This document shows positions 1-12,140 of a DNA stretch of 64,000 nt, in pieces. The notes under the pieces are model-generated. The model was not told where the DNA came from, did not search any database, and saw only the letters and a program-made list of their open reading frames with translations. The stretch's first letter is position 1, and every line of letters starts with the position of its first letter. Source of the DNA: Leucogyrophana mollusca (taxonomy: Eukaryota > Basidiomycota > Agaricomycetes > Boletales); NCBI GenBank assembly GCA_021014945.1, contig MU266344.1, positions 158,563 through 222,562 of the forward strand. The letters are read 5' to 3'. The position numbers and the translations under genes were made by a program.

Positions 1-3000
1 CTACTAGCAAGGAAGCCTCCGATCATCGTGCTTCATCTGGAGGGAGAGGCCAGTACAACTAGGGCTCTCCTCAAGCTCAAGGCCGCGCGGCGTGTCAAGC
101 TTATACAGATCGATACTGCTATCTTCGCATATGAGCCGGTGTTAAAGGCCATCCAGCGCACTCAGGAACTACCACTTTCCCAGGAGATGCTTTTCTGGAA
201 AGAAAGCGATCTCCTGGAGAGGCCCTCTCTCATTCCCTCGGAGATCATCCAGTCCGTCACTCAGGATCCCTCCCAAGATTTGCAACCCCTCCTCGGAACG
301 CCCAAGTCGATAAGGCTTGATGAATCGCAAGCCGCATCTCTGCTGTCGGCACTGACGCAGAAGGTTTCACTGATACAAGGCCCCCCCGGTATGTTTCTTA
401 CATTTGGCTTTCCACCATTTAGCCGACCATGACGTTTTATGATGCACAGGGACCGGGAAATCGTTTATCGGCGCTCTTCTTGCCAAAATCCTTCATGACT
501 GCACGACGCAAACCATTTTGGTCGTCTGCTACACTAATCATGCCTTGGACCAGTTTCTGGAGGATCTTATCAACATCAATATCCCATCAGACAGCATGGT
601 GCGGCTTGGAGCGAAAGCGAAAGCAGAAGTGGACCACTTGAGCCTATTCAACCAAAAGAGGAGCAACCATGCGTTATCCAGGGCAGACTGGAGAATCATC
701 GACCGCCTAAGAGACGATTCGGAAGATCTGTGTGAGCGCCTCATGACAACATTTGACCAATTCAATGCACCAAAGATACAAGCTGCCGACATTCTACGAC
801 ACCTAGAGTTCAATGACTCTACCTATTTCGAAGCGTTTCGTGTTCCCAAATCGGACGACGGAATGACCAAAGTTAATCGACGTCGTCGCAAAATCGACTC
901 TCATTACCTGTACAGCCAATGGTCAAACGGTTGGAACGCTGGTGTGTTCGGATGTCATCCGCAGATACAGCAAGTGCCCGAGATTTGGGGCATGCCTAAG
1001 CCTCAGCGCCTCAAGTTGATTGAGAAATGGTCGACAGACATTCGAAAAGAACTGGTTGCCGAAATGTGTGCCATGGGGAAGAATTACAATGACCGGCAAG
1101 TTCACCTCGCACGCAAGTTCAACGAGAATGTGACTGCGACGTTGAAGACGAAGAGGATCATAGCGTGCACGACGACCGGTGCCGCCAAGTATAGCGAAGA
1201 TATCCGCGCAGCTGCGCCCGACGTCCTTCTCGTCGAGGAAGCGGGTGAGATTTTGGAAAGCCACGTCCTCACGGCACTGGGAGAAGATACGAAGCAGTTG
1301 ATTTTGATCGGTGATCACAAGTGAGTGTCCTAATCTCCTTGTGGTCAAAACAAATCTGACTTGTTTGCGCCTAGGCAACTTCGTCCGAAAGTCAATCACT
1401 ACCTCCTCACGGTAGAGAAGGGGGAGGGCTATAATCTTAACATGTCGCTGTTTGAGCGCCTTGTTTTGAAAGGATTCCCTCACAGGACCCTCACTATACA
1501 ACATCGCATGAGGCCAGAGATATCGACGCTCATCCGACGCCTTACTTATCCGGATCTCATCGATGCTCCCGGAACGAAAGTCCGCGATAACATCCGGGGC
1601 GTTTGCGACAATATCATGTTCATCAACCATGATTACCCGGAGGACGATATGCTTCAGGCCGCAGATCGAGGAGATACGGGAGCATCTTCAAAGCAGAATA
1701 CCTATGAGGCACAAATGGTTCTGAAGATGGTTCGATACCTTGCGCAGCAGGGATACGGGACTGACAAGATTGTCATCCTCACCCCTTACCTAGGGCAGCT
1801 CTATAAACTCCGGGAAGCGTTGAAGACTGACAATGACCCAGTACTTAACGACCTGGATTCGTTTGATCTCGTTCGTGCTGGCTTGCTATCCACGGCGGCA
1901 GCAACTGTGTCCAAGAGGCGGATACGTCTTGCGACTATAGGTACATGCAGCTCTACTTCAGAAATTTTCTTTGCGCTTATCTTCATACTTCATTAGACAA
2001 CTATCAGGGCGAGGAGAGCGACATTATTATCGCGAGCTTGACAAGGAGCAACACGTACAATGACATTGGCTTCATGAGCTCTCCTGAGCGTGCGAATGTG
2101 TTACTTTCCAGAGCTCGGGATGGTCTTATTCTGATTGGCAACGCTCCGACTTTCTTCAATGCGCGCAAGGGCAATGAACTCTGGGGTACATTACTCGGCC
2201 TTCTCAAGGATGGGGGTCATATATACGATGGTTTTCCAATCAAATGCGAGCGCCACCCCCACAGGAAAGCAATTCTAAAGCAAGCCATTGATTTCGACGT
2301 GCAGTGCCCCGACGGTGGTTGCACTGGACCATGGTAAGTGTCCATAGCTTGCCTTTGAGGCTCACGGTATACTCACTGAACGTCTTCGTAGTGGTGCTAT
2401 GCTGAGCTGTGGTCTCCACCGATGTCCGTCTAGGTGCCACCAACTCTCTGATCATTCCAAAATGCCATGCGAGTACATGCTCTATGCCAAGTGCACGGCG
2501 AACGTACACGACCAGTCCTGGCGGTGCCGCCAAGGCCAACCAGCCACCTGTTCTAACTGCGACCGCGATGCGAAGCGTGCCGAACAACAGCGGATGGAGG
2601 ATTTCCTCCGTCGGCAGAAGCAGGAGGCAGATCGGCTTGCGCATGAATATCGAATGGCAGACATTGAGGCGAAGTTCGCTTTGGAGAATGAAGCGCTCGC
2701 AGATGCACGGCTCGCTCGGCAAAGGGCGGACGCGATCCGGCAGAAAGAGAAGGATCTCGAGGCAGCCAGAGCGATGGCGAAAAACGCGTCCAGAATTCAA
2801 GGGACCTCAGCTCCGCGTAGCCCACCCCTACAAGGTAACGCGACGCTAGAAACAAAACCCACGGTGAAACCTTCGAATGCACCCAATGAGCCGCCAGCCC
2901 CACCCCCACCCTCCACTCCCGTCACCAGATCTATCGCACGAGACGACTGGCAACGGCAGAAAGACATAGATGGCGCTTACAACGACTCTATCGACGCAAT

Positions 3001-6000
3001 CATGGATATGATTGGACTCGAAGATGTCAAAAGCCAAGTCCTTAAAATCAAGGCAAAGATCGACCTGGCAAAGCGACACGGCTTATCCCTCGATAAAGAG
3101 CGCTTGAATCTTGTCCTGCTTGGTAATCCTGGAACTGGTACAAGTCCTCTTATGTAACCTGTCGAAAGTTACTGAACAGTTTCACAGGAAAGACTACAGT
3201 CGCCAGGTTATATGCACAGTTTCTCGCATCCATTCGGGTGCTCCCCGGTAGCGCATTTATCGAAACCACAGGGGCCAATCTGGCGAACAACGGAGTTCCA
3301 GGAGCAAAGAAACATATCGAAGATGCGATCAAGGTTGGAGGAGGAGCTATTTTTATCGACGAGGCATATCAACTTGTGGGCGAACACCAGTTTCAAGGCG
3401 GTCAAGTTCTCGACTTCCTACTGGCTGAAATGGAGAACCGAGTCGGAACATTGGTCTTCATATTAGCTGGCTATAACAAACAGATGGAGAAACTCTTTGA
3501 GCATAACCCTGGACTACCGAGTCGCGTGCCGTATCGGTTGCAATTCGCGGACTACAAGGACGACGAACTGCTCAGCATGATGGAGGACCTGGTCCAGAAG
3601 AAGTACAATGGCGCGATGAAGGTTGAAGGTGGCATCTTGGGTCTATATGGACGCATTGCTGTGCGGCGGTTGGGCTATGGTCGAGGACGCGAGGGGTTCG
3701 GGAACGCTCGTGCGCTGCAAAACATGTTCGCGAAAGTGTGCGAGCGTCAAGCCGAACGCCTCGAAAGAGAACGCAAGGAGGGGCAGCTGCCTGATGACTT
3801 CTTCCTTGCCAAGGAAGATCTGATTGGTCCCGATCCGTCCACGGTTTTACCTCAGAGCAAGCCTTGGGCCAGACTCCAGTCACTCATTGGCCTTGGAGCC
3901 GTCAAAGAGTCGATACGGAACTTGTTCGCGTTGATCGAGGTGAACTATCAGCGTGAGTTAAAAGAGATGAAGCCCATACAGATGTCCCTCAATCGTGTAT
4001 TCCTCGGGTCGCCTGGAACTGGCAAGACAACGGTCGCCAAGCTTTACGGCCAAGTGCTCGCGGACCTTGGCCTATTGAGCAACGGTGAAGGTGAGACAGC
4101 ATCCCTTCCAATTACTGAACAACAACAAATACCATCGATAGTTGTTCTAAAGAATCCAGCGGATTTCATCGGGGCTCATCTTGGAGAATCTGAGAAAAAC
4201 ACAAAGGCTATTCTCGCTAGTACGGCCGGCAAAGTTCTAGTTATCGACGAGGCGAGTTGACGAATCGGTGGAAACGCCGGTGGATGAGTGCTCATCTTGG
4301 ACGTTATATAGGCCTACATGTTGTACGGCGGAAGCACAGGCAGTCAAGATTCTTTCAAAACCACAGTCATCGACACGATTGTTGCAGAAGTCCAGAGTGT
4401 CCCTGGCGAGGATCGTTGCGTATTGCTGCTGGGGTACAAGGCTCAAATGGAGGAGATGTTCCAGGTTCGTGCGAGCCACTGCATTAGATCTCAACTTTCC
4501 ATCCTTGAAATCATCTATATCGTAGAATGTCAACCCAGGCCTAGCTCGACGCTTTGCCGTTGAGAACGCTTTCAACTTCGAGGATTTCACGGACTCCCAG
4601 TTACGCGAAATATTGGATTTCAAGTTGAAAGACCAGGACCTTAACGCCACAGATGCGGCCAAAGACGTCGCCAGCAACCTTCTTGCCCGGGCGCGCAATC
4701 GCCCAAATTTTGGGAATGCTGGAGAGGTCGAGAACATGCTTAGCCAGGCGAAAGTGCGGTACCAAACGCGTCAGGCTTCTGTGCCTGCTCATAAGCGCTT
4801 CGACGTCGTTTTCGAACCTCCCGACTTTGATCCTGACTTTGACCGGGACCTGAATGCTTCTGCTAACCTGACCAAACTCTTCGAGGACATCGTCGGATGC
4901 GAAGAAATCATTAGCAAACTTGGCGACTATCAGAAGATTGCTCGAGGGATGAAAGCCCAGGGGATGGATATGCGTCAAGGTGGCATTCCCACGAACTTCA
5001 TCTTCAAGGGACCTCCAGGTATTGGTCCTGTTTTCTGTGTTGGATCTATCCTGACAAATTTTGCGGGGTTGGATAAGGGACCGGAAAAACAACCGTGGCA
5101 AGGAGAATGGGACAAGTCTACTACGATATGGGTTTCCTGTCCACAAAGGATGTCGTGGAATGCTCTGCTTCGGATCTGGTGGGCCAGTACGTCGGCCAGA
5201 CAGGTCCAAAAACGAGGAAGCTCTTTGAGAAGGCCCTCGGCAAGGTGCTTTTCGTCGACGAAGCATATAGACTTGGTGAAGGGCATTTTGCTAAGGAATC
5301 CATGGATGAACTCGTCGGCCTTCTCACGCACGAGAGCTTCAAGCGCAAGCTTCTGGTCATCCTCGCTGGGTATGACCAGGAGATGAATGCTTTGCTCGCG
5401 GTGAACCCTGGCCTGTCCAGTCGTTTCTCGGAAGAAGTTGTATTCCTGAATATGTCTTCAGACCAGTGCCTGTCGATCATCAACAAGGAGCTGAAGAGCA
5501 AACACATCAGCCTTGACGAATTGGCTGATCCGTCGTCAGATGAATATCAGCGGATGAAAACGATCATCGATGAGCTATCCCAGCTACCATCGTGGGGTAA
5601 TGCTCGAGATACGAAGACAATGGCTTCGACGATGATCAACGAAGCACTCAAGTCCGCGGCAGACAAGCCATCCGGTACGGGATTGGTATTGGCAGCAATT
5701 CAAGCTGTGAGCATTATGGAAGCTGAGCTGTCGAAACAACGCGGGCGTGCTATCGATGTCCCCAAAAAGCCTCAACCACCACTTCCTCAGCAGACCCAGC
5801 AAGCTGCTCCTCCACCATCACACCGCCCACCGCAGATGTCTCGCCCTCAAGTGGCTCAACCTCCTCGCACCGCACCACCGCCCACCCAACCCCGAGCTGC
5901 ACGCCCCTCTACAAACCAGGCACCATGGCCCTTCCAGGCCCGTACGCCAACACCTCAAGCGCGTGCTGCGACACCTTCTTGCAGCCAGGCGAGAACAGTT

Positions 6001-6495
6001 TCGGCAGCAGCATCTAATCTATCACCCTTTTCTCGACGCGATGTCGGCGTGTCTGATGAAATATGGCGCCGGCTTCAAGCTGATGCACAAGCGGCGGAAT
6101 CGGCCGACAACGCAGCCAAAGAAGCTCAACGGGAGCTCCAGGACGGATTGCAGAAAGCTGAATTGCGCCAAAGGGCTGCTAAAAAAGCTGCCCACGCCAT
6201 AGAACTCGCCGAAGCACAGGCTGAAAGCCAAGCCGAACAAGACGAACTAAAACGCAAGCGAGAGCAGGCGCGGATTCGCGAGGTGGAGGCCAAAGCAGCA
6301 CGCGAGAGAGCCCTCGCGGCTCTGAAAGCAAAACAGCAAGAGCAAGAAAGACAGCGGGCGCAGGAGGCCAGAGCTCAGGCTGCGCTACGTCGAATGGGAG
6401 TGTGTGTTGCCGGGTACCGGTGGATCCGTCAAGAATCGGGGTATAGATGTAAAGGAGGAGCACATTTTGTCTCCCACGGGCAACTGGGGATCTAG
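1..6495 (+). CDS. SF1 helicase - NFX1 zinc finger - triple CbxX/CfqX AAA fusion protein (5' partial)
   Basis: Nine exons: 1-388, 450-1320, 1375-1940, 1997-2333, 2392-3137, 3188-4251, 4312-4464, 4526-5018, 5078-6495, giving 2011 residues in the window; the frame is open at base 1, so the start lies upstream. The first ~680 residues form an SF1/UPF1-like helicase: Walker A GPPGTGKS split by the first intron, VLLVEEAGE, LILIGDHKQLRPK, QHRMRP, DNYQGEESDII and NVLLSRARD. A Cys/His-rich NFX1-type finger follows (CPDGGC..CG..LSCGLHRC..RCH), then a Glu/Arg coiled coil and three AAA modules with Walker A GNPGTGKTT, GSPGTGKTT and GPPGTGKTT, each with an IDEA/VDEA Walker B. The tail is Pro/Gln-rich, then a charged coiled coil, ending in a Cys-containing GYRW..GYRC segment. 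The helicase plus finger resembles ZNFX1; the AAA parts resemble bacterial CbbX/SpoVK. All nucleotide-binding motifs look intact. The intron at 4252-4311 needs a GC donor. RNA or RNP remodelling is inference. Confidence 0.9.
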
Positions 6496-6571
6496 GAGCT
6501 GATCCCGGAATGCTCGCACTTTTCTGAAATTTATATGTGTGATTCAAACTCTTCACTGTGCTCCACGTTCA

Positions 6572-6751
6572 AAGTTCAATGTCAAGACGTAGTCGTAGAT
6601 CTGTTTGTCGTCAAGATTTACAAAGTTGAGCCTGGACAATGGCACTTACGAGGATTGTCGCCGCGATAGCTTTGCAAAGTTGGAAGCAGCGTCAGAACAC
6701 ATATAGTAAAGGGTGGGAGCCCATACCTTCGAGATACTGCTCAAATGACGG
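6572..6751 (-). pseudogene. Fragment of a DUF6533 membrane-protein gene
   Basis: On the minus strand this piece matches exon 2, intron 2 and the first residues of exon 3 of the DUF6533 genes at 9090-10700 and 17983-19661. It reads YLEGMGS..LLYVF, a TGA stop, CFQLCKAIAATIL, a GTAAGT intron, then IYDYVLTLNFE, and stops abruptly at both ends. The TGA sits exactly where the 9.1-10.7 kb copy also has TGA and the 18 kb copy has TGG (Trp). The piece is too short to be a gene and has no start or remaining exons, so it is a truncated relic that probably shares its ancestor with the left copy. Confidence 0.8.
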
Positions 6752-6759
6752 ACACATTT

Positions 6760-7650
6760 TCTTATGGCTTGACTGTCTATCAACGTTTATGGCAATGTGA
6801 GCATACCGGTATTTCGTATCATGCGTCACATCTCATGGTTCGCATGCGCAAGTCCCATGCGAATTCTTCATGCCGTCATTGCCACTGCATTGTACCCCGT
6901 CCGTGACCCCCAAAATGATCGCGGTAATATTGCGGTAATACATTTGTTCCATCAACAAATTTTCCACCAGCGTTTCATCCCCCGACCACGTACTCAGTTC
7001 ACGAAGATGTAGATGGGCATGACGGGAGCGCCCGGGTCGAGCGTCGGCTTTTGATATCTAATCACGAAACTAACAGCTTACTCACCGTGGTACATCACCA
7101 GTGTGGCGCCTGAGCACGCATTCTCAACAGCCATCACTGGGGTCGTGAACTCCCCGCGCGGACCTTTCCCCCAGTGTTCTCATCTTGAACAGCCCATCGC
7201 TTTCAACCGCCCGAACACCACAGCTTTGGTAATCAGCCCAGAAATGTGCATGCCACCTGAATAACTCAGAAGTCAAACTCGTTCCCAGCCCACCAAAGCA
7301 TATCAACGGCTCGAGTGTTGTTACAATCTGCGGTTCTATAACGTATCATCGCACTTTCCTTCGGGTTTTTGTCCGGTGAGCTTATTACGAAAGGTACTTG
7401 CGGCAACTGTGCTCGGACATCGTTCTGGCTATTGATGCTGCTATATCTCCTTGTGTCTTCACTTCTTCAATTGAATCACTGGTGTCTGTTTGTCAGCTCC
7501 GAGTATCTCCATCGCAGTATCCAAACCTCAAGGCCGAATACCGCCGAAACGGATGTGACGGCTTTCTATAAAGACGGATCAAGGGGATGAAAGGTGTGGA
7601 TTATAGTGTTAACCAAGTATCAACCTCCACTGAAACTAAACTAGATTCAC
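6760..7650. other. Intergenic, with an unassigned coding-like remnant on the minus strand
   Basis: No complete gene is seen. On the minus strand around 7310-7060 a stretch reads like protein in two frames (GLFKMRTLG, then after a one-base slip KGPRGEFTTPVMAVENAC and SGATLVMYHG followed by a GTGAGT donor), and further down LDPGAPVMPIYIFVN before a TGA near 7000. It could be a decayed gene or the last exons of an unrecognised one. I cannot name the family. Confidence 0.35.
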
Positions 7651-8832
7651 ATGGCTACTTACGGGAAAGCAACCTTTGACACAGTCAAGTATGCAGTTTC
7701 ACGCCCGACATATCCACGCGCCTTATTCGACTTCGTGTTCGCTTTCCATGGACGCTCGAGCGCGGCACAGTGGGATACAGCCGTTGATTTGGGATGTGGT
7801 ACTGGTGCGTATGCGTTCTGGTTGTACCGATGCCTGTCTTATCATGATTACGGTGGCAGGACAAGCAACGGTAGAGCTGGCACCACGTTTCCGCAAAGTC
7901 TTTGGCGTCGATGTGAGCGCCAAAATGATCGACACAGCCAGAACCGCCACCTCTACGACAAACACGAATGGGAAGATTGAATTCGTCCAATCCGCAGTGG
8001 AGAAGTTGCTTTTTCTGGAGAATGAGAGTGTTGACCTCGTAGTCGGAGGTTTGTTTATTTCTCTTTCTCGGATGGCTGTCTGATAATGCTATGCTTTCTT
8101 TTGTTCGTACGACCTTCATAGCCCAAGCGGGGCATTGGTTCGATTGGTCAAAAGTCTGGCCTGAAGCCGCACGAGTACTTAAACGGGGCGGCAGCGCGGT
8201 TTTCTGGGTACGCCCCGCCTTCCAAGTACATACTTATCCTCACACGGGCACAACCACATAGAATTACTCTGAATTCCGTCTGCCTCAATACCCATCCCTC
8301 ACGCCTCTCATCACGGCATACCAGCAAGGCTCCGACCCGTTGAACTCAATCGGGCCATATTGGCAACAACCAGGTCGCTCGATCCTCGATGGACACCTTG
8401 TCGCGGTGCCGGATGCTGGAGAAGTCGTTCCTGGGGCATTCGGGACGTTTAACAGGGTGTACTTCACTGGTAAGCTGCCTTCTCCCTGACCAGGAACGAT
8501 GGTCCGACGATTATCACTGCACCCCCACAGGCGCGCATTACCCAAACCTGCCATCTCCTCGATCAGTCCTCATGCGGAAGACTATCACGTGGATGGACCT
8601 CTATGGATACCTTCAAACGTACAGCGCACTACATACCTTTCGTGAGCACCACCCTGAGGACGCGCAGCATGCCGAAGGAGAACTCTCTTTGCGCTTCTGG
8701 AGGTCACTCATGAAGGGGGCTGGGAAGAGCAAGGCTGATGACCATGCCAGTGACTCTAGGGCGGAGGTCAATGGCGATGATGAAGTGATCATAGAGTGGC
8801 CGCTGGCGGTCATTCTGGTGCACAAGGTGTGA
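7651..8832 (+). CDS. Class I SAM-dependent methyltransferase (yeast TMT1/Crg1-like)
   Basis: Five exons: 7651-7804, 7860-8048, 8122-8207, 8262-8469, 8531-8832; 312 residues. The ATG at 7651 gives an N-terminus typical of the family (ATYGKATFDTVKYAVSRPTYP). Motif I DLGCGTGQ is completed across intron 1; the acidic VDVS follows at the end of the next strand, then NGKIEFVQSAVEKL and a post-motif AQAGHWFDW, as in methyltransferases related to trans-aconitate methyltransferase. A family-typical C-terminal region (TWMDLYGYLQTYSA) is present, with a charged insertion rich in Asp, Lys and Ser before the final strand. A small-molecule carboxyl or related methyl-transfer role is likely from family; the substrate cannot be read from sequence. 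It stands alone between two DUF6533 copies, with no operon-like partner. Confidence 0.9.
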
Positions 8833-9089
8833 ATGTACTGGGTAACCGCTCTTTTGTGAAGCCAGCGTCTAAAATGATGCACGTCACCTGTATATTTCGA
8901 GGCGATCGCGGTATACGATGACGGGGGCCGTTTGTCGGCGTCGCACAACAGTTCGGAATTTTCTTCTGAGACCCAACCGTCCGCTCGATATTTTACCCGT
9001 AGATAATATTCAATCTGATACCGTTTCCCAAACAAACATGTTCACCTTAACCCCATCGCAATGATGATCGCTGTTATCCGAGAACTATT

Positions 9090-10700
9090 TCAGCACTGGG
9101 TAACCCCAGAGGCAAACACTATGGATGTTGATTGAGTGAACGCGTCTCCTTCCACTGCCCCAGATTCAGTCTCGCGGAGATGGAGAATGATGCGGGTGGT
9201 AAAGACAGCATGAAGCACTCGCGTGGGGCTGGTTGAATATAAGCTCCAGCGTGAAATATAGAAAATAGATGAGGTGCTTACGTTGCAAAAGACGTAGAAA
9301 GGAACCCCTGTCGGCGAAGGTAAGGGATCGTGTCTGCAGGAACGAGACCGGAGACAAACTGACCGTTTGGGTGGCGACACCGAGATTCACGGCTGAGAGA
9401 GCTGTTGTGGGTTTCTAGCAAGCTTGAGATACTGCGAAATAAGAATCGATCCTTACCGAACAAAACCACATAGTATGCGATTCCTTATGAAGAATCAGCT
9501 AAGTAAGCGGCCGTAGTCCCAAATAATTTGACCGACCGTCTCGCAGAAGAACCCCGTACAACGCTGTCATGGTAATCCCCCTGTTCTGCTTGACTATTCG
9601 CTTCAAATAAGTGCTTTCGATGTGAAAGACATCATAACAGACACTTACCGACGGGGTATGCATGAACTATCATCATAAGTAGTGACACTGCGATTTGAGG
9701 TCAATTTAGAAAAGGTGCTTGTCATAGCATGGATAACGAAGCACTCACATGACTCAATGCCCATAAATAAGGACCAGTCCACCAGAAAATTGTCGTTTTC
9801 GCTTGTGGGGATGCAACCGCTGAGCGCCAAGTCGTGGATCACAGTGACTGCGCAGTGGGCGATGACAACGCGGGAGTATGTGCGCATTAGCGTCGAACGA
9901 GCGACCACCGGCGGAACAACACTCACAAGCCAGTGAGTTCACATACAATACAGTGAAATAGAGCGCAAAGGCGAAAAATGTGGCTCCCACAGTAATGAGG
10001 ATGATAGCCAGTCTGCGTCCCCTTCCCCAGATAGCCCAAGTTCTGACCATGATGATAACTTTGGGAGGTCAGACAAATAAACAGAGTAATGCCCAAACTC
10101 CTACTTTCTGTGACAGACATACTAATCGGGTACACGTCTGAACACAAGTACACATCATCTCAGATCACTATGAGAAAAATTTATCAGACTTACAAGAAAC
10201 AATAGATAGTGCGAAATGGCAAGCTTTATCGCTCGGCTCCGACAGCAAGTCCCCTACAACGTAGACTCGAAGTCTTGAACTGATCAACGTGTGGAGCTAG
10301 ATCCACTCACGATAAAGCACCATAAGGGTTACGTCGATGAACGGCGAGTATTTTGTAAAGAGATAAAGGCCCTTGACTGCGCTCCACGGCCTGCTCCAGA
10401 TATAATCGAGTTCAAGGATCAACGTCAGGATGTAGTCGTAGATCTGTTTGCCATCAGGATCTACAAAGTTAAACTTGGACAATGGCGCTTACGAGGATGG
10501 TCGCTGCGATAGCTTTGCAAAGTTGGAAGCAGCTTCAGAACACATATAGTAAAAGGTTGGAGGCCATACCTCCAAGATACTGCTCAAACGGAACATTAAT
10601 TCTGAGTTCGCCAAGGCGCTAGATAACAGCATGTTCATTGAGGACAGCTTACTTTTATCAATTCCTTATCGACCCCTACAGAGGCGAGTTCCGACTCCAT
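9090..10700 (-). pseudogene. DUF6533 multi-pass membrane protein, left copy, with in-frame TGA
   Basis: The start ATG at 10700 opens MESELASVGVDKELIK, nearly identical to the intact paralogue at 17983. The same intron-exon pattern follows: YLGGMASNLLLYVF then TGA then SCFQLCKAIAATIL; IYDYILTLILELDYIWSRPWS; RDLLSEPSDKACHF; then VRTWAIWGRGRRLAI and, near the C-terminus, TRVLHAVFTTRIILHLRE, ending at 9090. DUF6533 proteins are fungal seven-helix-like membrane proteins of unknown function. The only lesion I find is TGA in exon 2 where the paralogue has TGG; every later exon keeps its frame and splice sites. It is therefore either a young pseudogene or a gene whose stop is read through or edited. 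At the intron where the right copy has a GC donor, this copy has a normal GTAAGT donor. Confidence 0.75.
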
Positions 10701-11540
10701 GATCGAAGAAAGATCGGGGAGAATGTACGCAGGAAGGTTTTACACGAGGATGTCCGTCATCCGCGGTTTATTAACCTCATACCTTGGCGGTGTTCGATAA
10801 AGTAGCCTTCCAGCGCATGGCCCCACAGCTCTCAAGTTCGAAAGATCAGAAAACCGCCTAGTATAGTAAGTGCGAGGCCAGCACTACTGGCAGCGGCGAA
10901 GTTGATGCAACCAGGTGTGAATGCTGAAACATGCACCGATCATCGTCCCCGTTCAGGGTGGTTTGGGCCAAACCATGGAGTCGAGAGGGAATAATGGCCA
11001 ACCTGGACTTTCCATGCGCTCCCTGGGGTATGTTATATCTCTTCATTTACTGTCTGGGCCGGTTTTCCGCACAGTCAAATCATAGTCGAGAATAGACCAA
11101 CCTGAGCGCCTGCTATTAAAAAGATCTCTGTCAATGGCACCTATCTCAGCCGAGATCTGCGACAAAAACGCGTTTCAGCTGGCTAAATTTACCGAGGGTT
11201 TAGTAGCTACGTAATGTTGAGGGATCAACACACTACATTTGTGACGGACACAGCGATGAATACCAGCTCAGATGGCCCAACCGAAGTCGATCGCGGCAGT
11301 GACGAAGAAGCACCATTCCATAAATGATGGACTCCAGAGACATCACCAATGCGGACCAATTAAATGCGGTGGTTACAGGTGGTTACTAGAGATCGCTCGG
11401 CCTGATCAAGCTGGGGAGCATTTTAAAGCCGGCGCGGATTTCGTGGTTGTCGATCGTGGCAGAGAGTCGACAATGTACCTTCAACCATCTCGACCGGTAG
11501 TGAGACGCAGAGCTTCCGCCACCGAGAGCAAGCTATCATG
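9090..11540. repeat. Left arm of a ~2.5-kb inverted duplication
   Basis: This segment matches 17170-19661 in opposite orientation. Besides the DUF6533 gene, the shared part includes the upstream promoter zone and, further out, a stretch (about 11270-11520 here, 17430-17180 there) whose plus-strand reading here (TKKHHSINDGLQ, VVVDRGREST) pairs with the minus-strand reading there (MKKHHSMNDGLQ, MIVGCGRES). Divergence is visible throughout, so the event is not recent. The stretch beyond the gene start has no intact coding capacity in either arm. Confidence 0.8.
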
Positions 11541-12005
11541 ATACTTCTGATGGATCACGGATGTTTGGATTGCCGGAAAGACAGAAGAGCGATATCCTTC
11601 GTGAAGATTCCTGTCCGTTGACGGGGTCGCAGGAAAACAAGGACACCGTGTAATCATTACGAGACCGTCCGCAATCGTAAGGAGAATGGATCTATTGGGA
11701 TCTGACTCGGGCCCTGGTCGCATGGCTAACAGGCACGTTACTGTACGCAGAGTCGGAATAGGGATACAAGGGTGTTGCATTGGGATGATTCTGAATATGG
11801 TTATCAGGTCTTGTGGTTTCGGGTGTCGAACTAACTTTGACTACATACGTGTTGTGCAATTGTTGTGCTCGGAACAGGTCCGACTCGAGGGCGGACAATT
11901 ATGGATAGTGTTGTTGTAGCACTGCTGGTGTCTCATTGACAAGCCACGACCCATCCTGGACTAGCACAACTCCGACTTTGCCACGGACCGGCTCGTAAAC
12001 CCTCA

Positions 12006-12140
12006 GTTTCGGAACGGTGTAGCGCCTCCATTTTTGGCAATATATCAGACGGGTTGTTGTGCCGAGAGATGCCGAACTATTGAGTCAAAAAAAAAAAAAC
12101 AAGGCTGGAAAAAGCCCAGACCGCTACAACGTTCCGAAAC
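12006..12140 (+). mobile_element. MITE-like element, short copy
   Basis: A 135-bp element bounded by imperfect 19-bp inverted terminal repeats: left GTTTCGGAACGGTGTAGCG, right end complementary to GTTTCGGAACGTTGTAGCG. The interior holds TTTTTGGCAATATATC, a GCCGAGA-GATGCCGA segment and an A-tract. The same interior occurs in opposite orientation in 12692-12894. There is no coding capacity, as expected for a non-autonomous DNA transposon. Target-site duplications could not be set with confidence. Confidence 0.7.

Noticed and set aside
923..1630. 235-codon minus-strand frame opposite the helicase
   Set aside because: It is the antisense shadow of helicase exons whose plus-strand motifs are unmistakable.
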